Made by a program: the position numbers and the translations under genes | The notes under the pieces: model-generated | Databases searched by the model: none | What the model saw: the letters and a program-made list of their open reading frames with translations, nothing else | Told to the model about the DNA's origin: nothing | Shown here: piece after piece, positions 47,126-60,129 of the stretch | Layout of the letters: every line of letters starts with the position of its first letter | How positions within the stretch are numbered: position 1 is the stretch's first letter | Assembly: GCA_963920665.1 (NCBI GenBank) | Contig: OY987263.1 | Location: 25,656,547-25,720,546, forward strand | Reading direction: 5' to 3' | Length of the DNA stretch: 64,000 bases | From: Straminergon stramineum | Taxonomy: Eukaryota; Streptophyta; Bryopsida; Hypnales; Calliergonaceae

Positions 47126-49735
47126 AGGGGGTCCTTGTATTGTGTGCCAGTGAGGTAAGTAGACCGATTATGGACCCCTGCCATTGCGGATCCCTAGTCC
47201 AGGACAGAGTTTCATTCTCTTGCTTCCTGATGTGAAAATTGCCCGGACTGTGGAATTGTGCTCCAACTGGTTGGAGTCCAGTTGAGAAGTCACCAGTTTG
47301 TAAAATTCAGTGAACGCCACCACGTGGGTTTCTAAGATTTTGATCTCCTAATCTTGAAAGGGATGTGCCCCCATGACCAAGGAAGTTACTAAAATGCTCT
47401 AATTATTGCATCAGTAGGTATTTTCTTTGTTCTTTGTTCTATAGTGATCAATGGAGTCATCCGTCAGACACTTTTGGCCCTCATTGTTGTTACAAGTTTA
47501 CTCCTTAATCTTAACCCCTAACTGCCTCCACGACCACATATGGTCGATCTGTAATTTCAGGCCCATTTCTGTGTGGGTAGTTAAATTCCTCTGACCGGTT
47601 TAAAATTTTTTTCGGCCAGTTTTGAGGGTTAGCCATGGAAAACTTTCATTTTTCATTGAGAATAATACATATTCAATTATTGAGTGGTGTTCAAAGGCGT
47701 ATGTGTACTAAAAGTGGAGTGTAAAGCTTGCTAACTTTACTTCATTTCCTGACTTTATGCCAAGCTTGACAATTTCATTTGATTTGAGATCTAAGAAATT
47801 GTTCTTATCCATTTACTTTGAGAATGGTCCCAATGAAAAGTTTAAAGTTTTTTCATGGTTTTCACCATTTAAAATTTCAACATGCAAGTGTTTATTTGAA
47901 GCTATTTGCAATTTCTACTTAAAAACAAAAATTGCATTTCAACAATTGCAAGGTGGATTGTGTAATGAGTTTGATGTTTTTTCATGTGAAATTAAATTAT
48001 TTGGAAGTGTATTTTAGTGCTAACACTCTTTGAAGTTGTTCATGTTACCTCCAATCCCCCAAAACATTTATATGCAAATTTTTGAAACATTGTGGACAAA
48101 GACAACATACTAAAAATAAAAAATGTACATTTCCCTTGGTATAATATCACAACTCCTAAGAAATTTTGAACTCAAAATTGGTGTGCATACTAATAAACAA
48201 GCTCTATTAACATCTATACGGTTAGATTTCGAAAGAAACACAATTTGCTTTATTGAGGATAATGACAAGCCAATGCTCTTTTTTCATAGTCAAAATACAC
48301 TTGGAAAGGCTTAGGCACTTTGGGGTTAAGGGGCACTCTTTGATTGTCATTTGAATCATGTAGGGACTTATGGTATGATTGATTATCCTTGGAATCATTT
48401 AGGGAATTACGAGATCTACATCATCACCTAGAAGGAGAAGAATAGTCCCCTCTTAGAGTCCACAATGGGAAGTTTAGATTGCCCATGATTTATATTTTAC
48501 ATGAAAAGTGAGTTTACCCGAATACATGTGAAACATACTTTGTGTAGTTGTTCTTTTGCTAACAAAATATTATAATTTCAATAAGTGTCACTAATTGTAA
48601 TAATTGTAATTCCCAAATTGTAAATCCAATATGCATAGTGCCCATGGGGTCCACAATGGACTTTGTATATTAGTTTGAAATTGTGGTTCCTTTGGAATTG
48701 ATTGTTTTTCTTTCCATAAGTTTGACCTTTTTAATTGAACAAACATCTCTTATGGGTAATTTTGGATTTGGAGGCTTTGTTGATAGATGAATCATTGTTC
48801 TATTTGAATTTATTTGTAAAGTATACAAATTTTTACAAATTTTGGAGCTCTAGAACATAATATCATTGAATAAAGTTTGTAAACTTATAATCAATACAAC
48901 CAAAAATGTGACACCTATATTTAAACCAAAAGGGTCACTCTTTTCTAGATATTGATTACATAAGATATACACTATCAAAACATGAAAGTTTAAGAGAGTT
49001 TATTTTTTTGAGTCCATTTGGTACACCTAGAGACAATACTTTGAAAATTCACATTATATTCATACAATGTCCAAATAATGCATACTACAATTGGAATTCT
49101 TTAGTTGCCAATGTGATCTAATAATAATAATAATTTTTATTTAATAATTGTCATTAAACTGAGTTGTAATTAGTGAAAATAATTGGCACACATCTCTTAG
49201 TGAAGGAGGGGTGTTACCTATATCCTTAGAGGAAAAATTTATTTGTGTAAGAAAAATTAATTTATGTATGAAAAGGTAATTTTAAGAAAGAAAATATTAT
49301 CATTATTCTATGTTCTTGCTCTTTGACATTAGAACTCTTGTTTATTTTGAATTGACAAGACTTATCACTAACATAGTCATCTATCAACAACACTAGTTTA
49401 TGAGCCTTGAAATGCATGCTTAAGAGCTATGAGCACAAGCCTTGGAGTCCAAAGTGTCGACTAAAAAAAGATTTGAATTTTTGAGGGCCATAGAGAGAAA
49501 AGTTGAGATATAATAAAACATTAGCCCTATTATCGAGATCTATGGCCATGGAAGAGTGGCCAATACGTATACCTCGCTTAGTTTGGCAAGTTGATGGGTG
49601 ATAGTTTAAACCCACCAAAGCCTTATTTTTTCTATTCTCATGAAAATATTTGTTCAAGCTCAAGCTCCCAAAGGAATTCCAAAGGAAATCAAATATTTTG
49701 GACATAAAGTAGGCACCATCCATGGGGTGAGCAAA
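47126..49735. other. Region with no recognisable gene
   Basis: The first 450 bp beyond the inverted repeat are GC-balanced and unlike the left flank. From 47640 onward the sequence is AT-rich, with only frames of 60-100 codons that lack domains. Confidence 0.35.
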
Positions 49736-49739
49736 TTTT

Positions 49740-50410
49740 TAGAGTGTCCCAACCTCTAGACTTCCTTGAAGGGGATTTTTAGTACGTAGAGTTTTTGGAG
49801 GGTAATGGAGTTGCAACACACATTGAGAAAAATGTTTTGGGTGTCTCAAACCCCAAAAGTTGAATGGGCCTTTCAAAGTGAGGGATTCATGACTAAAAAA
49901 GAGAGATTCCCAAACCCCAAATCCTACAAGGGGGCTTTTAGTACCAAGAAGGATTTGGGGGAAGGAAGGATAGAGTTGCAAAAAAAATACAAAAGAAAAA
50001 TATATAAATGAAAATTGAGAGTTCTAAACCCTAGGCCCTACTAGGGACTTCTAGGGATCAAAAGGATTTTCTAGGGATAATGGAGTCATGACAAAAAAAA
50101 TTATTTTCAAAATTTAAAATTTAAAATTTTAATTTGGAAAACAAAAGTGTTTTGAAAGTTTCAAACTCCAAACCTCTCTAGGGGCCCCTCGGGGTTGATG
50201 AGTTGTGACCAAAAAAATGTTGAAAAAAATTCAATGTTTTTTAGAGTCCCCCCCCAAAAAAACCATTCAAGAGGAATCTTGGTGCCAAGAGGGGTCTTTG
50301 ATTCCCTAGGGGTGATGGAGTTACAATTAAGAAGGAAAAAAAATTAAAAATGGACAAGGTGTATAGACAAGGTGTTTGGAAAACATTTGGAGAGTCCCAA
50401 TCCTATTTCA
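49740..50410 (+). repeat. Degenerate tandem array, about six units of 65-145 bp
   Basis: Units begin near 49742, 49838, 49902, 50018, 50155 and 50245. Each carries AGAGTCCCAAACCCC-like, GGGGACTTTTGGTACCAAG-like and GGTAATGGAGTTG-like blocks and ends in an A-run. Units are badly eroded. Confidence 0.65.
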
Positions 50411-53090
50411 AGCCAATTGACATATTCTTTTAAGTTCTTTAGCTATAAAGATCCTAAATTCCTATGCCATTGTCATAGGTCCAAAATCCAAAGAAGAAAC
50501 TAAATACCTCACAAGTCACAAATTTGAGGTTCACAAGCTCACACTCCAAGGCTCACAAAATAATACTTTTGGTCATCTATAAACAATTTAATATTTTAAT
50601 GGATTGGTGCATTTTTTATTACTATAACAATCTTGAAAGTCATCCATCTAATACAAAATGCCCGAAGTATCTTTTTAGGATTAAGTACCTCTTTTTCTTA
50701 AGCCCATTGGAGATCTCACATTTATTTTTTCTTCATTATCTCAAAATGTCAACTGTCAATTTTCCTAAAGGCTTTTTCAACCAACTAATATTCATAGCAT
50801 AATATTTTGCCTGTGAAAGTTGATTTTGAATTGCATCCATCACTATTCAATAATCTTATGAGCACATAGCTAGATGTATTTTAGTATGGATGTTCTCTAA
50901 TTAATTGAATGTCATCTTCAAAGTAGAATTACATAGTGTACTAATAAGGGGGCATTATAATGTTTGAAGTATGATGGAACTGAAACATATTCACCAAAAT
51001 ATGTATCATTCACTAGTAGAAAAACGATTGTTATAACTAGGCTCCAAAACTAGATTTCAATCATTTAAAACTTATGTGAGTGCAAAATGACTAGTACAAA
51101 GATTTTAGAGTTTGAGTTATCATGGGCAAGTTATTTGAGACATTTGAGTCATTTAGGGCAAGGGAGTTGCAATTGTTTATCATCAAATTGTTGATGTGGA
51201 AGTCCATCATTTGGTTTACTGACTAGATTGTTGATTTAGATACAACAAATGATAGGGCATGACTACCATGGCATTTGTTGTCCGACATAATAGCTAACAT
51301 GGATTGAGCTGATGATGGGACTTTGTTGATGTGGCATGTGTCTTTTGACATAGCTGTTGACATAGAAAGTTCCGTAGACAAATTAAGGTTTGACGTGCCA
51401 TAAGCAATTAAAAGTGGCAAAAAGGTCAACAATCATTGCTCAATCATTCATATGTTGGTAATCATTAGAAATTGTATGATAGTCATTGTTCAGTCAATTA
51501 TATTTTGGTTATGCAATAGTTCTATGTATGAATACTATAGTCATTCATTAGTTATTTTATAATTGCGACTATAGAAAGAGGAAGTAAGAGAATTTCAACA
51601 TAGTTGTTTTTGAGTCATTTTAAATATTTTTTTACTAGAATATGACTACAACAATGACTACAATAATGGAATGCATGTATGAGTCTTGTATCTTATTGTG
51701 ACGTGATTGAAACAAGTGACTCAAGTAGTTGTTTATATAACTATTCTATGTTATATAGAGTATGCACTATGTCTCAAACTACTTTTTTCCCCCCATAAAC
51801 TCTTCTTGATCCACTTAAAACTGTAGCCAAACACCAATTGAAAATGATTTAGGCATATCTACTACAAAAAAACATCACAAAACCAAATAAAGCAATAATC
51901 ACAAAGGAGCTCTAAAACTCTTCTGATGCAAAATTATAGAGTTCAATTGAACTACCTGATCTCACCTACAACAATCCACAAGGAACTATAGAACTCACTT
52001 GAACTCACATGTAGAACTCATCTAATGAAAAAGGAAGAAAAAAGAAAGAAAGAAAAAATGAAACTAAGAAAGAAAGAAGGGTGAACAACAAAAAACAAGA
52101 AGATAAAAATCAATAAACCAAAAACCATAAAAGATTACAAACAACAAATAATAAAAAGTTAATATACATCAAAAGACCAAAAAAGAAAAAAAAGAAAAAG
52201 GTAGGAAAAATGTAAACTACTTCACTCTAGAGGTGGTGGGTGATCTAAACCCTCATTTAGAAATCTTGAGGCAAAAACATGATGAAAAAATGAGAAGTGG
52301 TTGATGAACAAGAAGCAAGAAGAAAAAGTTGGACTTAAGAGGGAGCAGACCTAAATCCTAACTATAAATGAGAGAGAGAAAATTTTCACCCTTCATCTTT
52401 TGCAATTACAAATACAACCTCTAGCTACCACATCACAATCATCACAATGTATTCTATGACGAGACTATAACTAATCAATGACAATACTAATCAATTATTA
52501 ATCAATGATTAATCAATGGCGACATTCTAATCAAGGATTAATCAATAACTCAAAGCAATGACTAATCAATGAGATGTAATCTCGCCATGCCACTTGTTAG
52601 CTGCCATAGAAGTGGAAAGGTGAATGACCTAAAATGTAGCCTAAAGTTTACTACCTAAGAAAGATACAATCAGAGCCTTTTGTTTGTCATTGAGATTGAA
52701 TCATGACTTGCCACATGTTAAACACCATTAACTTAGTGGCATATGACTATTTCTATGTCTAACCAATGTGACTAAAAAATGACTACATTATAACCACAAA
52801 GAGTGGCAAACAATGACTATACAAGAACTACACTACAATGAATCCTAGTCAAGTTTGCCAAGTTGGCATTACAAATATTCTAGTTGGTAAAAATTTCGAT
52901 GTTGTCCCAACAATTGTCTTAAGAGAGTTCTTCAATAGTCATTAATTTTTGCAAAGTCATTATTTGATCATTTATTACAATATGACTATGCATAGTCGAC
53001 ATCACTAACAATGACAAAAGATGTGTGATAAACCATCAATAAAGAAGTTTTTGTTTTCAGTGTCCTCCACTCAACATCCAACAATCATTT
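50411..53090. other. AT-rich region, no gene; lone CACTA-like end at 51011
   Basis: CACTAGTAGAAAAACG at 51011 resembles a CACTA terminus, but no partner end was found. Between 51100 and 53050 GACTAT, ATGACTA and AGTCATT words recur on both strands, as subterminal repeats of such elements do. A-rich stretch 52020-52220. No coding frame. Confidence 0.35.
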
Positions 53091-53091
53091 A

Positions 53092-53850
53092 ACCCCTAAA
53101 GTCCCATTGTCCCATGAGGGAACAAAATGGATTTTGGGTAGGCTCCTATGGTCTCAATATTCATCATGATTTTTCGAAAAGATTTGTGAGGATAGAAAAA
53201 CAAAGTAGCTTTGTGGAGATATAATTTTTATTTCATTCAATGCCTAGGAGCAAAAGTTATGGCTCAAATAGTCTCTTTTTTAGGTAAAGCAACAAAAATC
53301 TCTACACAAAAAGAAATTTGAATTTTTTTTCATATAGATTGTAATTTTACACTTATGGAAAGCTTTGATTCATTCAATTTGGATTTGTTATATGAAAGTT
53401 ACAGAAAATCTTATTTTTGGGGCAATTAGAGCATATTCTTTAAAAAATCACTTATAGGATTCATTTATGAATGCAATTTTCATAATTTTTCAAAAACATT
53501 GTCTGACAAGGGTAAGCTTTCTTGCTTGCTAAAATAATTTGACCATTGGGATTATAGTGTTTCAATACCATCTTAGAGCTATTAGAGGTTTAGTTTTTCT
53601 TTCAATCTTGGACCTACTTGAACTTAACAATTCTTTAAAGAATGAAAATCAAGTGTATTTTAAAAAAAAAAAAATTCCCTAGACTTTCAACTCAATTTTT
53701 CAATATATCTTTTTTTTAATTGAAAGTTTTTAGTGCAAAAAGTTTCTACAAATGGAGGTCAAAGTCATTGAAATTATAGACTAGGATTCAAAAAAAAATT
53801 CCAACTTTGAATGGTAATATCTTCTTATTTGTATGGTCAAACTTCATGAA
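53092..53850 (+). repeat. Dispersed repeat, copy 2 (copy 1 at 10156-10900)
   Basis: Same order of shared blocks as copy 1, including GTAGGCTCCTATGGTCTCAA, GGAGCAAAAGTTATGG, TTAGAGCTATTA and CTCAATTTTTCA. Confidence 0.6.
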
Positions 53851-53903
53851 ATTTTTACCACATGATCGTAGACAAGTGAAGTACAAGCCCATATGGTTAT
53901 ATT

Positions 53904-53930
53904 CTCTCTCTCTCTTCCTCTCTCTCTCTC
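53904..53930. repeat. (CT)n microsatellite with one interruption
   Basis: CTCTCTCTCT, a CTTC break, then CTCTCTCTCTCTC. Confidence 0.9.
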
Positions 53931-53934
53931 TAGT

Positions 53935-55305
53935 CTAGAACAACGAGCAATATGTTTTTTTGAAAATTTATGTACTAGTAGCTTTACCAATTATCTAACA
54001 CGTATCCATATGTGAAAGTAGATAGTTGTTTGTCTATGAAAAATACTAGACTACTTAGATAAAGAACTCCATACAAGTATACAATATACAAGGACTTGTG
54101 AAAGTATAAGCAAGGAATGACTAGGTCATCACGAACACATCCAAGAGGGAATGGAAGGATAAGAAATTATAAAAATTTTGTCCTGACACCAATGGATCGA
54201 TCCACTAATTCCTCACATAGTACATGTGTCATGAAACTGACAAGGATTAGAACCATGTAAGTCAAGGAGTAAGTGTTCAAATAATGAAGGAGCATCATAT
54301 TGTGAACTCAAAAGACAATATGGTGCACAATTAGCATAACGGCTATTGAAGCATCCAGAACCACAATTAAACACTGCAAAATGCAAGGACTATCACCATC
54401 CTAAGGCAAAACACAAAGGAAAAAATGACATGAGAAGCATAGCACATAATAGTTTCTCTTTTGATTTCTTCTTGGAATGTAAGTGGGTTCAATTGCAAAA
54501 ACAAAAGCTATGTGCGAACTAGTGCAAACGTAGGGAGGATCGAAACAAATCAACTTCACAAAACCACCAGCTGAAGCATAGTTTCTTGTTGGATATTAGC
54601 ATGGGTGAAAAGGTTAGATAGTAATGTATAGAAGGGTTTGTATTTTCTTCCTAAGGAACTAATTTGGCTTATAATTGTGAAATGGATAACAACTAGTTTA
54701 GTGTTGAAGACACCTTGCATACGTCACGGTTCTAACTTAGTGTTTGGATTGTGGCATGGATGCAAGTGAGGCACAAACCCTCAATTGCTACCTTTTTGAA
54801 GATCTGATTTGAAGGATGTTTCTCAAGGAAATGACGATTTTGTTTAATTAAAGAAAAAATTTCTTGATTGATTTTTGAATTCAAGGAGTTGTGCTTGGTT
54901 GGAAAAGTTTGCTATTACTAGTATATTATCGTTACTAGTATATGTATGGAGCCTTTTATCCAAAGCTATGCAATAATGCAACAAGAAGGATATTAGACAC
55001 AATATTCTAGAAAATATCCAAGACAATCCAGCATATGGGTCCAAAAACTTGACAATCATATTTGAGATACTAAGCTGTCTAGTCTAGTGTAGAAGGGAAT
55101 CATGTTGTAGTGGCATGCCTAAGAATCTTGAAAAGTTATTTTGTTTTGTTTTTTCTGAAAACAAGTGTTATGAGCTCGGATAGTAGCTCCAAACAAATGT
55201 AGGATGACGTTCAAAATATTATGCAAGGTCTGTGACGATGCAAACATTAGAGGAGATTTGAAGCCTATACATACCCATTTCGTCGTTGTTCCATTGCCTG
55301 TTCCC
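53935..55305. other. Stretch with no recognisable gene
   Basis: Only short frames are present, without domains or splice support. Confidence 0.35.
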
Positions 55306-55309
55306 TGTG

Positions 55310-55448
55310 CTGTCTGGGAACGACTGGCTTTGTTTCATGGTATTTGGACCTATGGTGTGAAAGTTATGGAATTTCAAAGTTTTTATGAATAAAAAAATTA
55401 GAAAAATAATTTTATTTTGACTGTGGCAATGGCACAGGGCACACTAGT
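55310..55448 (+). repeat. Partial copy of the 244-bp repeat (copy F)
   Basis: GACCTATGGTGTGAAAGTTA, TTCAAAGTTTTTATGAAT and GTGGCAATGGCACAGGG match the 3' half of copies A and E. Confidence 0.75.
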
Positions 55449-55680
55449 ATTAATTATATGTACATGTAATTATTAATAATTATAGGATGTATTATTAGAA
55501 AACTATATAAAAATCTTATACATTATATATGTCTATTATAAGTGTATATACTTGTTAATATTTATAGGATATTTTATTTTAGTGTTCTATAAATATCTTG
55601 TGCACTACACATTATTATTACATGTACATGTACTTACTAATATTTATAAGATCTTTATTTTTATTTTTCTCTAAATTTTT
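55449..55680. repeat. AT-rich tandem repeat, about three units of 80 bp
   Basis: TGTACATGTA or its variants, TTAATATTTATAGGAT and TATATAAAATCTT-like blocks recur near 55460, 55540 and 55620. Confidence 0.6.
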
Positions 55681-55717
55681 ATATAATCTTTCATTAGTAG
55701 TTATTTTGGATTCATTC

Positions 55718-55995
55718 TTTACCTCAAGAGTAGAAGGTGTGCATTGTTGAACAATTGGTTCCAATGTATCACCATGTACTCAAAGGGTATATGGTTACAC
55801 AAAGTTTTTTGTTGTAATTCTCAATATTTCATTGTTTTAAATTCTTTTAATATCTCAAGAGTAGAAGGTGTGAATTGTTAAACAATTAGTTCCAAGGCAT
55901 CACCACATACTCAAAGGGTATATTTCAGACAAAGTTTTTTGTTCTAATTCTCTTTAGAAGTTGTTTTGAATTATTTTTTTACCTCAAGATCCTAC
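55718..55995 (+). repeat. Tandem repeat, two units of about 130 bp plus a partial third
   Basis: CTCAAGAGTAGAAGGTGTG starts units at about 55723 and 55854. ACTCAAAGGGTATAT and ACAAAGTTTTTTGTT follow in both. A third unit starts at about 55981 and breaks off. Confidence 0.85.
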
Positions 55996-56129
55996 TAAAC
56001 TCTCCATCTGCAACCAACTATAGAAAGTATTCAAACAAGATTACACAATAAATTGATAGTAAGGAAGAAAGGAAAGTTAAGTTCCATAAAAATAGTACAA
56101 TGTATTGGGAACATTCCTTGGAATTACAA

Positions 56130-58060
56130 CCAAAACTTAGGTACAAGGAAAAATGAGGTGCACTCACAACTCTATCACCTATATGTTCTATCACTTGCTT
56201 GTTGCAAATGGCACTATGTCTTACATCTACACTATGCCACATGGTGAGTGCATAACGCTAACATTCAATAGACACTAGCCACTGCTTGAAACAATCATCA
56301 TACAAGAAGTTTCTCAAAGTATACATGTTTTGGCAATGCATTTTGACAACCACACTAAGGTGCTGATCCAATCTATTACAAAGGTTGTTATTTAGTAATG
56401 ATAAGGTCAAGAAGGTGGGTTCATCTTACACAATGCCAAGAATATGAACCATAGCAATTTGTGCTAGTTTGATGTATTCCCCAAAGTTCTTGCTAAGTGA
56501 GGAGTTTGCATCCAAAGTTCGTGACAACTCAGTCAAGGGATTCACCATTTGACATGCAAGAGCTTTGAGTGGAGGTGGTTCCATGGCCGCGTGTGCGTTG
56601 ACAATCATGGCAATTTTGAAAAAAGATTGTTCCAATTGCAAGAGGAACTTATCTAGCATGGCCGGGACAAAACATTTGATGTCACCTTTCCCAATCCACT
56701 TGGGCTCTCCATAAAAAAAATTTATGATGTCCATATGCTTTCGGAAGATGGTGGAACAATCCCCTTGCAGCCAATACTATGGGTAAACAACACCTAAGGC
56801 GTCCATCAAGCCGTGGTCATGGAATCTAGTAGCCATTTTGTCCATGAGCTTCTGTGTAGCCTCTATCTCAAGAACTGGAGAACAATTGAGGTAGGTAGGC
56901 CAAACAAAGAAGCAATCTACGAATTGAAAGACAAGAAGCCATACAAAATGCATTTTCAATTTGAATTTCACAATTTTTTTGCACAAAGCAATCTGCACTT
57001 ACCTTTGCAATCATTCTAGACAATGGCAACAATTGTTGCATACCCTCCCAATGAACCACGGCTCTATTGTGCAGGGCATACAATGTCTCTCTACCCACAA
57101 CAAATGTGAAAGCCTCATAAGGCAAGTTCAGATTTGCCTCCCACTTCATTAGGATTTGCTTGTGAGAGCACTAAAGTATCTAGTTATATGTGTAGAATTC
57201 ATCCTTATGAAAGGTTGTGTCAGTACTAAGGTAAAATGTAAAGAGATTGTTTTGGAAGGTGCCTAGGGCCCACTTTCTATCACTCTTGTCTACAAGTATC
57301 ATTGCAATAATACCCTTGTATTTTCCAAAAGCCTACAGATCAGAGCATGGCAACTCATCCACCGAGTCTTCACGTTCTTCAACAACTTTAGATCTTTGGA
57401 CTCAAGTGGTTGTGCCAAAGCTTTGAATTCAACTGCCTTCTTTGGAGGAATGAGCAAAATATGAGTGAGTCAAGGGTAGAGCTTCTTCTATAGAGTGCAT
57501 CATTGTCATAGAAGAAAGAGATTGCAAAGCCAAGTTCAACCGATGGGCACAACACTAAATGTTGGTAGCAAAAGGAGCATACTTCTCCTTGATCTATGTT
57601 GTGACCCTAGACTTGAGGCCCTAGAAAGTAGTCACCCTTTTTGCGCCAAAGCAAAGTAGTTTCTTGACAATCTCCAAATTAGTGACCCCCCCACCATCAT
57701 TCAAAGCAATAGTGATCACAGTTGTCAACTTGTTCACATTGGCACTTTTGGAATCCATCTTCGAAATTGACAGAAGGAGACGCACACAACACCAATTTTG
57801 CATCATGGAAGTATATATTGCAATCTAATTGTTGTTATCATGAGGATTCATTTTATTAGCGAGCAAAGAGATATAAGTAGTAGTAGATACTAGGGTTTTG
57901 ATCTTTTGCTTTACGAAGTCATACAAATGCTCAACCATAACCCACCTAAAGCCATCAGCCTAGTGCTTCCAAGGCAATTTAGGAACTTGAAGGAACTGAA
58001 ATAACTTAAACCTTGACTCAAATTCCATCATTGGTTTGCCACAAGAAAATAATTGAAACA
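56130..58060 (-). pseudogene. DUF4371/hAT-type transposase, dead
   Basis: Minus-strand pieces lie in family order. They are MVEHLYDFVKQKIKTLVSTT with YISLLANKMN (about 57880-57940), LLSISKMDSKSANVNKLTTV and GGGVTNLEIVKKLLCFGAK (57621-57806), CCAHRLNLALQSL (about 57550), KTRWMSCHALICRLLE (about 57360), and DALGVVYP with YWLQGDCSTIFRKHMDIINF (56740-56830). A long open piece at 56426-56734 ends in LAQIAMVHILGIV, and the tail reaches about 56130. The FGA and RWMS motifs and the general order match plant DUF4371-containing hAT-like proteins. The usual CDEVTT motif reads ANKMN, and more than ten stops or shifts are present. At 58060 the homology ends abruptly, next to a possible LTR. Confidence 0.75.
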
Positions 58061-58062
58061 AG

Positions 58063-60126
58063 TGTGAGCCCCTAATTTGTAACCGAAGATTCACTGTTTT
58101 CTTATTTTTGTATTCTATAATTTTGAGTGTAGTTTTATATACAAAAAGCCCCCCTATAAGTGTAGAACCAAAATAGGTATGTTATATGACAATATAGCAT
58201 TTGGTCTAAAAATACAATATTATAGCTAGAATATTCCAAATCAATACTAGTATATAGGTTAAAAACCAACTATTGGTGGGAAATATAAAGGTTATGTGTT
58301 ATTGACAAATTAGACTCAACCTCCGTGTGCACGTGACACATCTAAGCTAAAACTGGTTGAGGGAAACCATAGTGAGGTCCTTAGGTCAGTTCCTAAAGAT
58401 AGATTCTAGTTTCTCAATCATATTGACAAAATAATGAAATTCCAATTGTTGGCCTACAAGAGTTAATTACACCTAGACAGGACTGTAGAGGAATCTATAG
58501 CTGAAGGAGGGTGACGTTAGGTTGAAATCATGTCAGAGACTCAACAATGAAGTCAATTTGCCAGGATTCCCTTTGGTGTGAAAGATTCTCTAGTCACCAA
58601 GATTTTAACGAGGGGGTGGATTTTATTTCCCCTAGGTTGATGTGTAGAGTAAGAATAGGAACCTACATATGCATTATGGGATTTCATGAGAGGTTCCATG
58701 AAAAGTTTTGGAATTTTTTAATAGTCAGAAGATGCTCTTCCGGAGAATGAGCCTCCAAAACCTATAACAGGAAATTCCTAGAAATTACCCACATGGCAAC
58801 AAAATCTCATTAAAAATTATAATATCTTCTTTTATATTAATAAGATGCCCAAATAAGTTTTAGGACATCGCGATAGTCAGAAGTGCCCAAACTTGTGAGA
58901 TTATTTGACAATCGATGAAAATTAAAGATTACGGTGGAATTGACCAACGGATTGGGAGCATACAGAAGTAGAATGAGGTCGAAGATAGGTATTTTTTTAC
59001 TCCCATACCTACTTAAGAGCCTAAGCTAGTTCCTTCTATTAAAAAAAGTCGAACTCCAAAAATTGGATTTTTACCTTGTTTTGGCATTAAGTTAGTGCTA
59101 CTAGGTTTTGTTAAGATTTTGGAGTTAGGAAAAAGGATTGAGGTACATTGAATTAAAAATAGCCTTTTGAAGCCAATGGCACAATCTCTTTGTAATTTGG
59201 AGTTAATCTCCAAAAGTTAGATTTCGGACCATCGTAGAAAGTGAAAATCCTAGAATGTGAGGATGAAAATCCAAAGTGATAGGGTTACCATAGGAAGAAT
59301 GAGAGGAGGTGGGTGCCCAAGAAAGAGTATAAAAGAGCACCCCTCTCCTCTCAAGTCTCAACTCACCTCCATTTGTTGTATTTGGATATATTGGATCCAA
59401 TTTATGTTGGAAACTTTGGTGTTTTAAACAAAAATATTTGAATAGTGTTTTTTGGGTACTTTTGGCTGTTGTTGTTCTTAAAGGTTGTGAAGGTCTTGGT
59501 AATCCCTTGCACTTGGTATTCACTAGCACTATTGGGTGATTGCAAGAAAGACTTGTCCTATTTTGCATCACATTTAGAGTGACAAAGTTGTTTTCCGCTA
59601 TAACTTTTGAAGATAGAACCTGATGAACTTGAAAATTTTATTGGAGATGGTTAACTTGGTAATAATGAGATTCTTTATTTTTCAGAAATTTCCAAGAAAA
59701 AATTTGTAATTAATTTTGAATTTAGCTAATTTGTCACACCTTAGGGTTTAGGGTTTTTTAGTACTATGGAGTACCCAAAATTAATGATGTACACTTGAAA
59801 TTTTTGTGGGCTATTCCCACACTATTCATACCTATGCCCACCAAAGGACACTTAAAAAAACATTATTTTTTGTCTTCCACATGCGTGCGAACAGGGGTCC
59901 CTTGCGCACATCATTCTGAACATTGAAAATGGTTTTCCTTTTATTTTTCTACATATTTGTGATGACCATTCGATCAAGACAAATTGCCAATTTTTTATTT
60001 TTTTAATTTGTCTAAAATTTATTTATTAGAAATAAAAAAGAAGACACAAGCCTTTTCTGTGAAAAACTGGGAGGTTGCGTTGCTGCAGTAGTGCACAATA
60101 CTATTTAGTACTACATAGTACTGACA
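58063..60126. mobile_element. Possible large LTR (solo), about 2.06 kb
   Basis: It begins TGTGAGCCCC right after ACAAG, where the DUF4371-type homology stops, and could end CTGACA just before CAAG (60127-60130). A TATA-like GAGTATAAAAGAG lies at about 59325. The termini and the 4-5 bp duplication are imperfect, so the call is tentative. No gene is seen inside; the minus frame at 59203-59571 has no domain. Confidence 0.35.
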
Positions 60127-60129
60127 CAA

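Noticed and set aside
51011..53061. A 2-kb CACTA element between CACTAGTAGAAAA (51011) and TTTTCAGTG (53061)
   Set aside because: The two ends agree in only a few bases, inner sequences do not match, and the flanks (ATT, TCC) are not a duplication.
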